This document shows, in pieces, positions 1 through 7,225 of a stretch of 10,599 nucleotides of DNA. Made by a program: the position numbers and the translations under genes. Position 1 is the first letter of the stretch. The number at the start of each line of letters is the position of its first letter. The notes below the pieces were generated by a model. That model searched no databases. It saw only the letters and a list, made by a program, of their open reading frames with translations, and was not told the DNA's origin. Source of the stretch: Bacteroidales bacterium (GTDB lineage: Bacteria; Bacteroidota; Bacteroidia; Bacteroidales; JAADJA01); the NCBI GenBank assembly GCA_029934735.1, contig JAOZLR010000060.1:1-10599 (forward strand). The letters are read 5' to 3'.

Positions 1-1624
1 TGTTTCCCTGCTCATATCTTGTGCCGTGCATTCCATCCTGGGTTAGTTCGGCAAGGTTTGGGCTCCGGTAAGCTGATGCAAAATTAATTCTGAAATGCAT
101 CCTATCATTTATGGAATAAACGCTCCCTACAGAACCATTAACATTATTATAATTATTATCAAAAGAATCCAAAATCTCCGGATTTGATGGTGTACCATTA
201 TTATGTTCAGGAACATTAATATTTCTATAATCGTATCTTAAACCTGCTTCGAGCATAACTTTTTTGGAAATATCAAACTGGAATACAGTAAAAACACTGA
301 AATCATTTATAGTAGCATCTGGAACAACACGATCAGGGGCATCAAAATTTTTGTTTTTCTGATTCATTCCCTGAATTCCACTAATGAATTTCACCTTATC
401 ATTCAGTGGAGTAGTAGCACTAATCCGGTAAGAAAAGGTTTTCAATGCCATATTAACGAGAGTAAATACCGGAGTCATTTCCGAACCTAACAGTTTGCGG
501 GTGTTGATTTGATACGCCAAATTCAGATCAATTTTCACAGCTCCGACAAAAACTTTATTTATAGATGAAAAAAGGTGATTTGTCAAGCCCTGATACCAGA
601 CATCATTCTTCCTGCCATTTTCTGTAACAAGTCCTAAAGAAGGCTTTACTGTCAAGCCAAGCTTATCCCTGTTATAATCATAAAAAAAACGGAATGAGCC
701 GTTTGTCTTAATAATTTCCACATTAAATTTTGCATTTTCACGATTGAATCGGCTGTTCGGCACTCTTGAACTATTACCATCAAAATAATCCATATTGGAA
801 CTCAATCCACCCCTGGCTCCCCAGGAAATATTATTGTTAGTTCCGCTGACACCAAGTGAAGATGTATAACCCCGGTTATTACTGAAATACTTAATTCCAT
901 AATCGCCTGCTATTTTACCTTCAGGCAAAGGCGGCTGTTTAATAATGTTTATAACTCCACCAACTGCCCCTGACCCATATAGCAAAGATGCAGGGCCTTT
1001 AATAACCTCTACCCTTTCGGCGCCATTATCATCGACCATAAAAGGATGATTTTCCGAAAACTGAAAATTCTGCATTGGAATTCCATTATTCAGAAATAAA
1101 ATATTACTCAATGAAAGTCCACGTATCACAGGCGTTCCAACTCCAGGGCCCTTTGAGATTATGTCAACACCTGGAACTTGTTTCATCGCTTCAATAAATG
1201 AAGGAGTCCCTGACTGAAGGAATTGGCGGGGATTCATTGTACTTATTTTCATCACATTCTCATGCTGCGAACTTGCAAATGTTCCGGTTACAACAACTTC
1301 ATCTCCCTGGATAACCGCATATTGCAGCGCAATATTCATAGTAATATCCAGGCTGTCAATCTTTACTTTTTTAATAACAGTTTTATACCCCATAAAAGAA
1401 TAATTTACTATCACTTCTCCTTTGTGCAGCCCTTTGATAGCATAATCACCATTTTTATCCGAAACTGTTCCTTTTGAGTAATCAGGGAGAAAAATATTCA
1501 CCCCAACAAGCGTCTCTCCGGTATCCTTGTCTGTTACCTTGCCACTAATAACAAGTTGTGCTTTGAGACTGTACACACTTGTAATCAACAAGATAGACCA
1601 TAATAAAAATATTCTCGTAAACAT
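1..1624 (-). CDS. TonB-dependent outer-membrane receptor, N-terminal part (runs off left edge)
   Basis: This is an outer-membrane beta-barrel importer that takes up a ligand with energy from TonB-ExbBD; the cargo is unknown. Reading from ATG at 1624 gives 541 residues with no stop before the window edge, so the gene is cut by the window and not visibly broken. Residues 1-23 form a signal peptide (hydrophobic core FLLWSILLI, probable cleavage after LKAQ). Residues about 24-105 form a CarboxypepD_reg-like beta domain (SGKVTDKDTGE, then GVNIF), common in Bacteroidota receptors. DEVVVTGTF (109-117) is the usual junction to the plug domain, which runs to about 230 with VPGVDI, IRGL, ERVEVIKGPASLLYGSGA and GGVINII. 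Barrel strands follow, including FRINFASAYRSPNLAEL near 511-527, which usually lies about three quarters of the way along; perhaps 150-200 residues are missing. The DGMHGTRYEQGN segment resembles receptors annotated for metal or heme uptake, but this is weak evidence for cargo. It is not accompanied by a SusD-like gene in view. Confidence 0.93.
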   Translation of the reverse strand, partial: MFTRIFLLWSILLITSVYSLKAQLVISGKVTDKDTGETLVGVNIFLPDYSKGTVSDKNGDYAIKGLHKGEVIVNYSFMGYKTVIKKVKIDSLDITMNIALQYAVIQGDEVVVTGTFASSQHENVMKISTMNPRQFLQSGTPSFIEAMKQVPGVDIISKGPGVGTPVIRGLSLSNILFLNNGIPMQNFQFSENHPFMVDDNGAERVEVIKGPASLLYGSGAVGGVINIIKQPPLPEGKIAGDYGIKYFSNNRGYTSSLGVSGTNNNISWGARGGLSSNMDYFDGNSSRVPNSRFNRENAKFNVEIIKTNGSFRFFYDYNRDKLGLTVKPSLGLVTENGRKNDVWYQGLTNHLFSSINKVFVGAVKIDLNLAYQINTRKLLGSEMTPVFTLVNMALKTFSYRISATTPLNDKVKFISGIQGMNQKNKNFDAPDRVVPDATINDFSVFTVFQFDISKKVMLEAGLRYDYRNINVPEHNNGTPSNPEILDSFDNNYNNVNGSVGSVYSINDRMHFRINFASAYRSPNLAELTQDGMHGTRYEQGN

Positions 1625-1650
1625 AAAATAAGGATTTACCTTTTGAAGTG

Positions 1651-1658
1651 CAAAAATA
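1651..1658 (-). promoter_or_regulatory. Candidate -7 element (TAnnTTTG) for the TonB-dependent receptor
   Basis: The minus strand reads TATTTTTG here, an exact match to the Bacteroidota housekeeping -7 consensus TAnnTTTG. It lies 26 bp upstream of the receptor ATG, which predicts a start site about 20 nt before the codon. I see no good TTG at the expected -33 spacing: the nearest is only 14 nt upstream. In such AT-rich DNA an 8-mer of this degeneracy can arise by chance, so the position in the divergent intergenic region is what supports it. Confidence 0.4.
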
Positions 1659-1717
1659 GAAATTTTAAAATTCAATGAATCATAATTATTGATTTTTAAC
1701 TTATTCAATTTTTTGCA

Positions 1718-1725
1718 TACATTTG
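1718..1725 (+). promoter_or_regulatory. Candidate -7 element (TAnnTTTG) for the AsmA-like gene
   Basis: The plus strand reads TACATTTG, again an exact TAnnTTTG match, ending 22 bp before the TTG start codon at 1748. The predicted transcript start near 1730 would leave a short leader of about 15-20 nt containing AGG at 1737-1739 as a weak ribosome-binding site. A T-run at 1693-1697 sits at about the right -33 distance but lacks the TTG core. It mirrors the receptor promoter on the other strand within the same 123-bp divergent region. Confidence 0.4.
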
Positions 1726-1747
1726 TCATCAAAATCAGGTATCTGAA

Positions 1748-4700
1748 TTGAAAACAGTAGTTAAAATATTAATCCCAATAATTGCATTACTGATAATTGC
1801 TATATCAGTAATACCCTGGGTTCTGGGACCGCTGGTCAAATCAGGAGTTTCCAAAAAAAGCAATAACACAATTTCTTTTAATTACTCCGAATCACATACC
1901 AATATTTTCACAAGGGTTATCTCCTTCGATTCAGTCTCATTTTCATTTGACAATGTAGTTTATGATTCTGCATCTTCAATACTTTTAACAAAACTTTCAT
2001 TTAACTCTTTTACTATTGAAAATATCAGCCTGATAAACCTCCTTTTTCATAATGAGTTGACCGTACATAAAATAATTATGGATTCACCGGAATTATGGAT
2101 GAATAAGGATGAAACTGAATTCAAAAATGATTTAACAAGTCATCAGTCAATCTCAAATATGTTTAAGAAGGGGGAGCAGCAAAAGAAAACTGATTTTCTG
2201 TTTCATATTGATGAGTTTGAAATTAAAAAGGGAGGTTTTGTCTTTACCGACAAACATAATAGAAAGACCAGCATCGGAAGTTTGAACCTTTTGGTTACTG
2301 ACCTTCACCAAGATAACTTTAAAGCTGAAAGCAATGACAGCGATCAATTACTTAATTTTAAAGTACGGCTTGAGCTTGCAGAAATTGAGAATATTTCTAA
2401 TTTATACAAGTCGAGAGTTGAGTCATTTATAATTGACACAAAGCTTAAGGACATTTCTTTCAAAGGAATTAGTTTCACTCCATTGAAAAAGCCCGACAGT
2501 ACTAATCCTGTGCTCTATAGCGTATCAACCAATATTCTTGAAATCGAAGGAGTTAATCTTAAGGACATTTTACAGCAAACAGAATTCCATATTAAAAATA
2601 TCCGGGTCAGCCAGGCTGATATTACAGAATCAAGGTTTAGTATTACAAATTCCTCAGCAGATTCTATTGGTTCAAAATCAGACACCTTTAATATCTTTTC
2701 ATTTTTCCCGAAATATAAAATTGACTCTGTAATTTTTGATAACATAGCATATCAATCCATTAATAATGACCTTGATACTTCAAAGTTGATTAAAATTGGT
2801 AATCTCTCTTTGGGCAGTATTAATATAGATACCAGTACATTTTCAAGCATTACAAACAATTATCTTGTTCACAACATAAACATTTCATCCCAGCATGTTT
2901 ACACCAGATTATCCAAACCTGAAATTGAATTTAGGTATGACAGCCTGATATATATTGGCCGAAGTTCAATAACTCATCTTGGGAATCTTGTTGTAAAAGC
3001 AAATTGTTCCCCTCCCCAAAGTGACACCATTGCAAAATGTGATATAAAAATAGAATCAGCTACATTTAATAACCTGACTCCGGAAACGTTAATAGCAGAA
3101 GACGGCGAAGCCATATCAGTCTATATTGATAACTGGACAGCTAACATAAGTAATCTTTCAAAGATTGGAATTGAGAAAGGGGAAAATCCATCTTTCAAAC
3201 TATCTACAAAATTGAATTTCGACATCGTAGATATCAGGAACGGAAATATACAGATTTCCAATGCAGACACAAATTTTCTGAATGTAAACAAAGTAGATTT
3301 CTCAACGACGGAATTGACAATATTTATGGATGGCTCGAAATATTCCAAAATCATCAATTACAAAGAAATAAATTCAAGTTTTGACAATCTTGAATTTTCA
3401 CCTGAAGCAAATTTCTTTTTAAAAATAAACAATTGTCAGTTAGACAACAACGGGTTGAATATTTCAGGATTTAGTTTTTTAAATGACAGGAAAGACAATA
3501 CCGACATTTCACTTTCCGGGTTTAGCATAACCGGCTTTGATATCAGAAGGGTAATAAACAATAAAGAATTTATAGCAAAAAACCTCATTATAAATAAACC
3601 TGGCATAAGTCATACTATTTACTCCCATTCAAAGAGCACAAAGAATGACAGTCTGAATTTCAAATTTTTACGACAGGAGATAGCAAGGGGAATAGGAAAC
3701 CAACTGGATAAGGTAAATATTGATAATATCACTTTTTCAAAAGGCAATATTGACATAAACAGTACTTTTAATGAAACGACTTTCAGAAGTAATTTTGCTT
3801 TACATATCAGGAATACAAGATTCGACAAAAAAGACGCTCTGTATAATAGTGAAATCTCGGTCGAATCTGTACGGTTATTGTTAAAACAGACGGATTTCAG
3901 GTCAAAAGATATTTCAATGAAATATGAGACTATTATTATTGACTCAAAGCTTGATAAAGTATCATTTATCAACTCCTTTCTTCTCAGCAAGCCGGGCAAA
4001 ACAGCCAATGGGAATAAAAAAAGTGAGTTCCATGCCCATATTCCCAGAATTGACATAATCGGGCCTGATTTTAATGCATATTTATACCATCCAATGAGCT
4101 TCTCATCTATGATAATTGACAATCCGAATATCAACCTTCTGATTCATCACAAAAAGAAAAAGGACAAAAAAGCCAAGCCTTTAACCGGTGATATTCCGTT
4201 CTCATTCTTCAAAGAGTATATAATGCTGAATGATGGTAAGATAATTATTACGTTTGAATCGGATAAGGATACAACAGTGATAAAGACCGAAAATATATCT
4301 GCTACCTGGTATGAGAACGTGCCAAAACCGGCAACAGGAGTCTCTTTTTCTGCACACGAGCAGATGCACAAGGCTGATGTTACAATTTCAGACCTTATTC
4401 TATCGAATAGGAAGACAAAGATATCCGTTAAAGAGGTTAGACACAAAGTTAATGACACTAAAATTAGAATTGAGGGATTTAGTCAGGCTTCCTATTATCA
4501 AAAAAGCGAAATCAGGGAGTTAACAGATAAAGTTGTTATACCCGAAATCCTTATTGAGCATCCTGTGCTACATAAAAGGATGGGGGAACTTGCCAATATT
4601 GATTTCTCAAAAATAATTACTCCCGAGGTTGATATTAACTTTTACCAAACCCATAAAAAGGCATCTCCTGCAAAGCATTTTAACTTTAAGGATACAACAC

Positions 4701-6010
4701 TACGTCCAATTTTTAATTTTCTTGGGCACTTTACGATTGACTCTACAAAGATTGGCAATTTACATTTTAAATATTTCTCTATTGACACAAACAACAAGCC
4801 TCTTGATCTCACAAGAATGTCAATAATTGTAAAAGGATTAAGTATCGACTCTTCTCTTTTTACGTCTCACAAGTCAATCGTGAAGGATATGAATATCATA
4901 TTTTACAAACGAAAGTTTATCACGAAAGATAGTATGTACTTTATAAAATCAAATAATGTTACTTATTCATACAAAGATAACAGGTTGGTACTTGATTCGG
5001 TTTATATGATTCCGAGATACGGCAGAGATGAGTTTTTCGAAAAAGCTGTTTACCAGACAGACAGAATATCCATAAAAGGTAAAAACATTGAGATAGAAGG
5101 TATTGATTTTGAATCAATCCTTACTGATAGGATATATCATTTTAACAAAGTTTCTGTAAACGGCATTAGAATGATTGATCACAGGGATAAAAGATATAAG
5201 AGAAAACCGGGTGTGTACAAACCCATGCCACAAACAGCATTAAGAAATCTGCCACTTAAGATAATCATTGACTCGCTTAACATAAATAACTCATACTTGC
5301 TCTATGGAGAGTATGTTGACAAATCATCAATTCCTGGAGAGGTATATTTTACTGATTTTAATGCAAAAATTCAGAATATTACAAATGTAACTAAGGTTAT
5401 TAATCAAAATTACAGAATGGATATTAGCCTGGCAACTAACCTGATGGGAGATGCCAAATTAACTCTCAATATGGCTTTTTCACTAACTGATTCTTCTGAC
5501 TATTTTGAGTATTCAGGTCACTTAAACTACTTTGACCTGACAAAGATGAATTCAATGACAGAGAATCTGTTTGGCCTGACAATAAAAAGCGGAAAAGGGA
5601 TACTTGATATTAATGGAATAAAGGGAGATGACAAACTTGCAACAGGAGAGCTGTTTTTTAAATATAAAAATTTCAAACTTGGGCTTTATAACCGCAAAAA
5701 AGCAAAAGAGGTCAGTGGTATTGTGAGCCCTATTGTTTCATTCCTGGTCAATGATATTAAACTGGCTTCAAACAATCCTAAGCCGTTAGGCAAACCAAGG
5801 ATTGGTGAAGTCTATTTTGAAAGAGACTCTCAAAAATCTATTTTAAACTACATTTGGAAAAGTTCGATGAGCGGATTACTAACAACACTTGGAATAAGTA
5901 ATAAAAAGCAAAAAGAAGCAATGAAAGAAGAGAGAAAGTTGTCAAAGGATGCTGAAAAACTAAAAAAACAGTTGGAAAAGAAACAAAAGAAGTTTAATAA
6001 ACCCAGGTAG
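1748..6010 (+). CDS. Large AsmA-like inner-membrane-anchored protein (1420 aa, modular)
   Basis: This is a predicted envelope protein of the AsmA/TamB/YhdP type, anchored in the inner membrane with a long periplasmic part; relatives are implicated in phospholipid transport and outer-membrane homeostasis. The start is TTG at 1748: the frame is open back to a stop at 1697-1699 without any ATG or GTG, and starting here places a single hydrophobic anchor at residues about 5-28 (ILIPIIALLIIAISVI) at the extreme N terminus, as in the family. The rest is beta-strand-like sequence rich in I, F, N, D and S, built from about seven modules of roughly 170 residues (see the repeat entry). The C-terminal portion (about 1235-1383) has the AsmA-C-like features, namely a strand-rich stretch, GKGILDINGI near 1284, then GEVYFERD followed by LNYIWKSSMSGLLTTLG, which resembles the ending of Bacteroidota AsmA-family and DUF748-like proteins. 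The last 37 residues are a lysine/glutamate-rich, probably helical tail. It is transcribed divergently from the receptor and ends 27 bp from the convergent phosphatase gene, with no terminator hairpin visible between them. Family assignment is by architecture, so the precise function is inferred. Confidence 0.82.
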   Translation: MKTVVKILIPIIALLIIAISVIPWVLGPLVKSGVSKKSNNTISFNYSESHTNIFTRVISFDSVSFSFDNVVYDSASSILLTKLSFNSFTIENISLINLLFHNELTVHKIIMDSPELWMNKDETEFKNDLTSHQSISNMFKKGEQQKKTDFLFHIDEFEIKKGGFVFTDKHNRKTSIGSLNLLVTDLHQDNFKAESNDSDQLLNFKVRLELAEIENISNLYKSRVESFIIDTKLKDISFKGISFTPLKKPDSTNPVLYSVSTNILEIEGVNLKDILQQTEFHIKNIRVSQADITESRFSITNSSADSIGSKSDTFNIFSFFPKYKIDSVIFDNIAYQSINNDLDTSKLIKIGNLSLGSINIDTSTFSSITNNYLVHNINISSQHVYTRLSKPEIEFRYDSLIYIGRSSITHLGNLVVKANCSPPQSDTIAKCDIKIESATFNNLTPETLIAEDGEAISVYIDNWTANISNLSKIGIEKGENPSFKLSTKLNFDIVDIRNGNIQISNADTNFLNVNKVDFSTTELTIFMDGSKYSKIINYKEINSSFDNLEFSPEANFFLKINNCQLDNNGLNISGFSFLNDRKDNTDISLSGFSITGFDIRRVINNKEFIAKNLIINKPGISHTIYSHSKSTKNDSLNFKFLRQEIARGIGNQLDKVNIDNITFSKGNIDINSTFNETTFRSNFALHIRNTRFDKKDALYNSEISVESVRLLLKQTDFRSKDISMKYETIIIDSKLDKVSFINSFLLSKPGKTANGNKKSEFHAHIPRIDIIGPDFNAYLYHPMSFSSMIIDNPNINLLIHHKKKKDKKAKPLTGDIPFSFFKEYIMLNDGKIIITFESDKDTTVIKTENISATWYENVPKPATGVSFSAHEQMHKADVTISDLILSNRKTKISVKEVRHKVNDTKIRIEGFSQASYYQKSEIRELTDKVVIPEILIEHPVLHKRMGELANIDFSKIITPEVDINFYQTHKKASPAKHFNFKDTTLRPIFNFLGHFTIDSTKIGNLHFKYFSIDTNNKPLDLTRMSIIVKGLSIDSSLFTSHKSIVKDMNIIFYKRKFITKDSMYFIKSNNVTYSYKDNRLVLDSVYMIPRYGRDEFFEKAVYQTDRISIKGKNIEIEGIDFESILTDRIYHFNKVSVNGIRMIDHRDKRYKRKPGVYKPMPQTALRNLPLKIIIDSLNINNSYLLYGEYVDKSSIPGEVYFTDFNAKIQNITNVTKVINQNYRMDISLATNLMGDAKLTLNMAFSLTDSSDYFEYSGHLNYFDLTKMNSMTENLFGLTIKSGKGILDINGIKGDDKLATGELFFKYKNFKLGLYNRKKAKEVSGIVSPIVSFLVNDIKLASNNPKPLGKPRIGEVYFERDSQKSILNYIWKSSMSGLLTTLGISNKKQKEAMKEERKLSKDAEKLKKQLEKKQKKFNKPR
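2010..5400 (+). repeat. Seven diverged protein-level modules (~170 aa each) inside the AsmA-like gene
   Basis: The protein repeats a recognisable pattern. It begins with a strand pair of the type I-x-I-x-G-hydrophobic-x-hydrophobic, then a short 'IIxxP' strand, a variable polar linker, and a strand 'h-x-I-D-S-x-x-I-x-x-G/N'. The IIxxP-type anchor falls at residues 114, 290 (A), 463 (W), 618, 793, 939 and 1140 (I); the following ID-type anchor falls near 154, 325, 491, 658, 822 (KE), 997 and 1174. Spacings of the first anchor are 176, 173, 155, 175, 146 and 201, mean about 171. Good examples are IIMDSPEL, LIINKPGI, MIIDNPNI and ILIEHPVL for the first element, and FHIDEFEIKKG, YKIDSVIFDN, VNIDNITFSKG and IIIDSLNINN for the second. 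The repeat is visible only in protein, not in DNA, so it is old. Confidence 0.6.
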
Positions 6011-6037
6011 CGAGTTAAGCATCTGGAAGCATAAATA

Positions 6038-7156
6038 CTACTTCAAAGGATTATCATTTATATCCAGGAAGTCCAAAAATTTGTAAAACACTTCATTATT
6101 CTCATAAGTACCTATAAACTCCTCAGCACCCGGGCCATACGCAAAAACAGGAACCATTACTCCTGTATGTTGATCAATTACAAACTGCCCAACAACACTA
6201 TTTGATGTAGCATCACCATCAACAAGTGCATAGCCGCCTGTTTCGTGGTCGGCAAGTATAACAACAAGGGTATTTCCATCCTGCTCTGCAAAGTCCAAAG
6301 CAACACCGACAGCTTTATCAAAATCGGCCATTTCATCTAAAAGGTATTCCTGATCATTATCGTGACCTGCCCAGTCAATCTGAGCTCCTTCAGCCATAAT
6401 AAAAAAACCTGGTCCATTTCCTGAAAGGCGTTCAAGAGCGATTATAAGTGAATTTGAAAGTACATCTCCCCTTCCTTCCGATATTTTCGGTGGCTCGCCA
6501 TCGTAAAGTAAGCCTGCTACATTTTTATCACCCTGTATTTGTGACAAAGCAGAAACAACCTGATAATTCTCAGCAATCAATGAATCAATGAGGTTCAGAC
6601 TGTCAGACCTGTTAGCAAATTCATCTCTTCCCCCGCCAACAAAAAAATTAATCTCTTTATTTAAAAGATCAAGTGCAATAAGTTCATACTGAAATCTATC
6701 GGATTGATGGGCATAAAATGCACCTGTTGAAGCACTTGTAATCTTATCGGTAGTAATTAATCCGGTTAAAAATCCGAGAGGTTTAATAATTTCAAAAATA
6801 TTTGTCAGCGGATTTCCATCAATATCAACACCTAATGTATAAAAATTAGCTTTTTTGCCACATGCAAAAGCTGTAGTTGAAGCACCAGAGTCGGTGACAT
6901 ATTCATCGGCAGCACGAGTAGAAATCAGTCCGATATGTTTGCAACGCAAAATATTCAGCTCATCATCATTGACAGTTCGGGCGGCTGATATCTGCGCCAG
7001 TCCCATTCCGTCACCAATCATAAAGATTATATTTTCCCCTTTTGAATTTGTATTATCGGTTGGCTTAAGTACGACATTGTCACTATTTCTTGAACAGGAG
7101 ATAAAAAAGAAGATACTTACAAATAAGAATAGAAGGTTCTTCATACGAAAACACAT
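6038..7156 (-). CDS. PhoA-type alkaline phosphatase, predicted lipoprotein
   Basis: This enzyme hydrolyses phosphate monoesters outside the cytoplasm to release phosphate. It is 372 aa, close to compact cold-active bacterial enzymes such as TAB5 and much shorter than E. coli PhoA. A lipoprotein signal precedes Cys21 (LFLFVSIFFFISC), so it is probably anchored to a membrane facing the periplasm or cell surface. Catalytic features, with E. coli equivalents, are Asp49 in GDGMG (D51), nucleophile Ser90 in VTDSGAS (S102), Arg154 (R166), Glu256, Asp261 and His265 in AEGAQIDWAGHDND (E322, D327, H331), Asp303-His304 in ADHETGG (D369, H370) and His330 (H412). Both zinc sites and the nucleophile are therefore intact. 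At the third metal site, D153 and T155 are replaced by Ser141 and Ser143, and K328 by Trp262. Cys72 and Cys99 are the only other cysteines of the mature protein. An alternative start at Met5 (7144) gives a more usual MKNLL signal peptide; the data do not decide. It lies 45 bp after the kinase gene, with a hairpin between them. Confidence 0.95.
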   Translation of the reverse strand: MCFRMKNLLFLFVSIFFFISCSRNSDNVVLKPTDNTNSKGENIIFMIGDGMGLAQISAARTVNDDELNILRCKHIGLISTRAADEYVTDSGASTTAFACGKKANFYTLGVDIDGNPLTNIFEIIKPLGFLTGLITTDKITSASTGAFYAHQSDRFQYELIALDLLNKEINFFVGGGRDEFANRSDSLNLIDSLIAENYQVVSALSQIQGDKNVAGLLYDGEPPKISEGRGDVLSNSLIIALERLSGNGPGFFIMAEGAQIDWAGHDNDQEYLLDEMADFDKAVGVALDFAEQDGNTLVVILADHETGGYALVDGDATSNSVVGQFVIDQHTGVMVPVFAYGPGAEEFIGTYENNEVFYKFLDFLDINDNPLK

Positions 7157-7176
7157 TTTAGAATAAATAAGAGCCT

Positions 7177-7225
7177 AAAAAAAAGTATAGAGAAAGGTTA
7201 GTTATTCAGCTAAAAATCCCTCTAT
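7177..7225 (-). terminator. Candidate intrinsic terminator or attenuator after the kinase gene
   Basis: On the minus strand an interrupted stem can form: ATAGAG (7225-7220) with CTCTAT (7192-7187), GG (7219-7218) with CC (7197-7196), and TTAG (7213-7210) with CTAA (7201-7198). Between these paired blocks is an internal loop of 4 against 0 nt and then 0 against 3 nt, and the apical loop is 8 nt. Two bases later comes a run of eight T (7184-7177). The hairpin overlaps the kinase stop codon at 7204-7202. The stem is AT-rich and interrupted, so strength is uncertain. The end of the T-tract is only 20 nt from the phosphatase start codon, so it could act as a partial terminator lowering phosphatase expression. 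Confidence 0.45.

Noticed and set aside
1223..1477. 84-codon plus-strand frame over the receptor gene
   Set aside because: It lies antisense to the signal/plug region of the TonB-dependent receptor, whose motifs are clear, and its product has no recognisable features.
3619..4134. 171-codon minus-strand frame inside the AsmA-like gene
   Set aside because: It is antisense to a continuous 1420-residue coding frame; its hydrophobic appearance is what the reverse complement of strand-rich, Asn/Asp/Lys-rich coding sequence gives.
6011..6037. Bidirectional terminator between the convergent AsmA-like and phosphatase genes
   Set aside because: Only a 4-bp GAAG/CTTC pairing is possible, with no T-tract on either strand.
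6855..7166. 103-codon plus-strand frame over the phosphatase N-terminal region
   Set aside because: It is the shadow of the phosphatase signal peptide and active-site region on the other strand.
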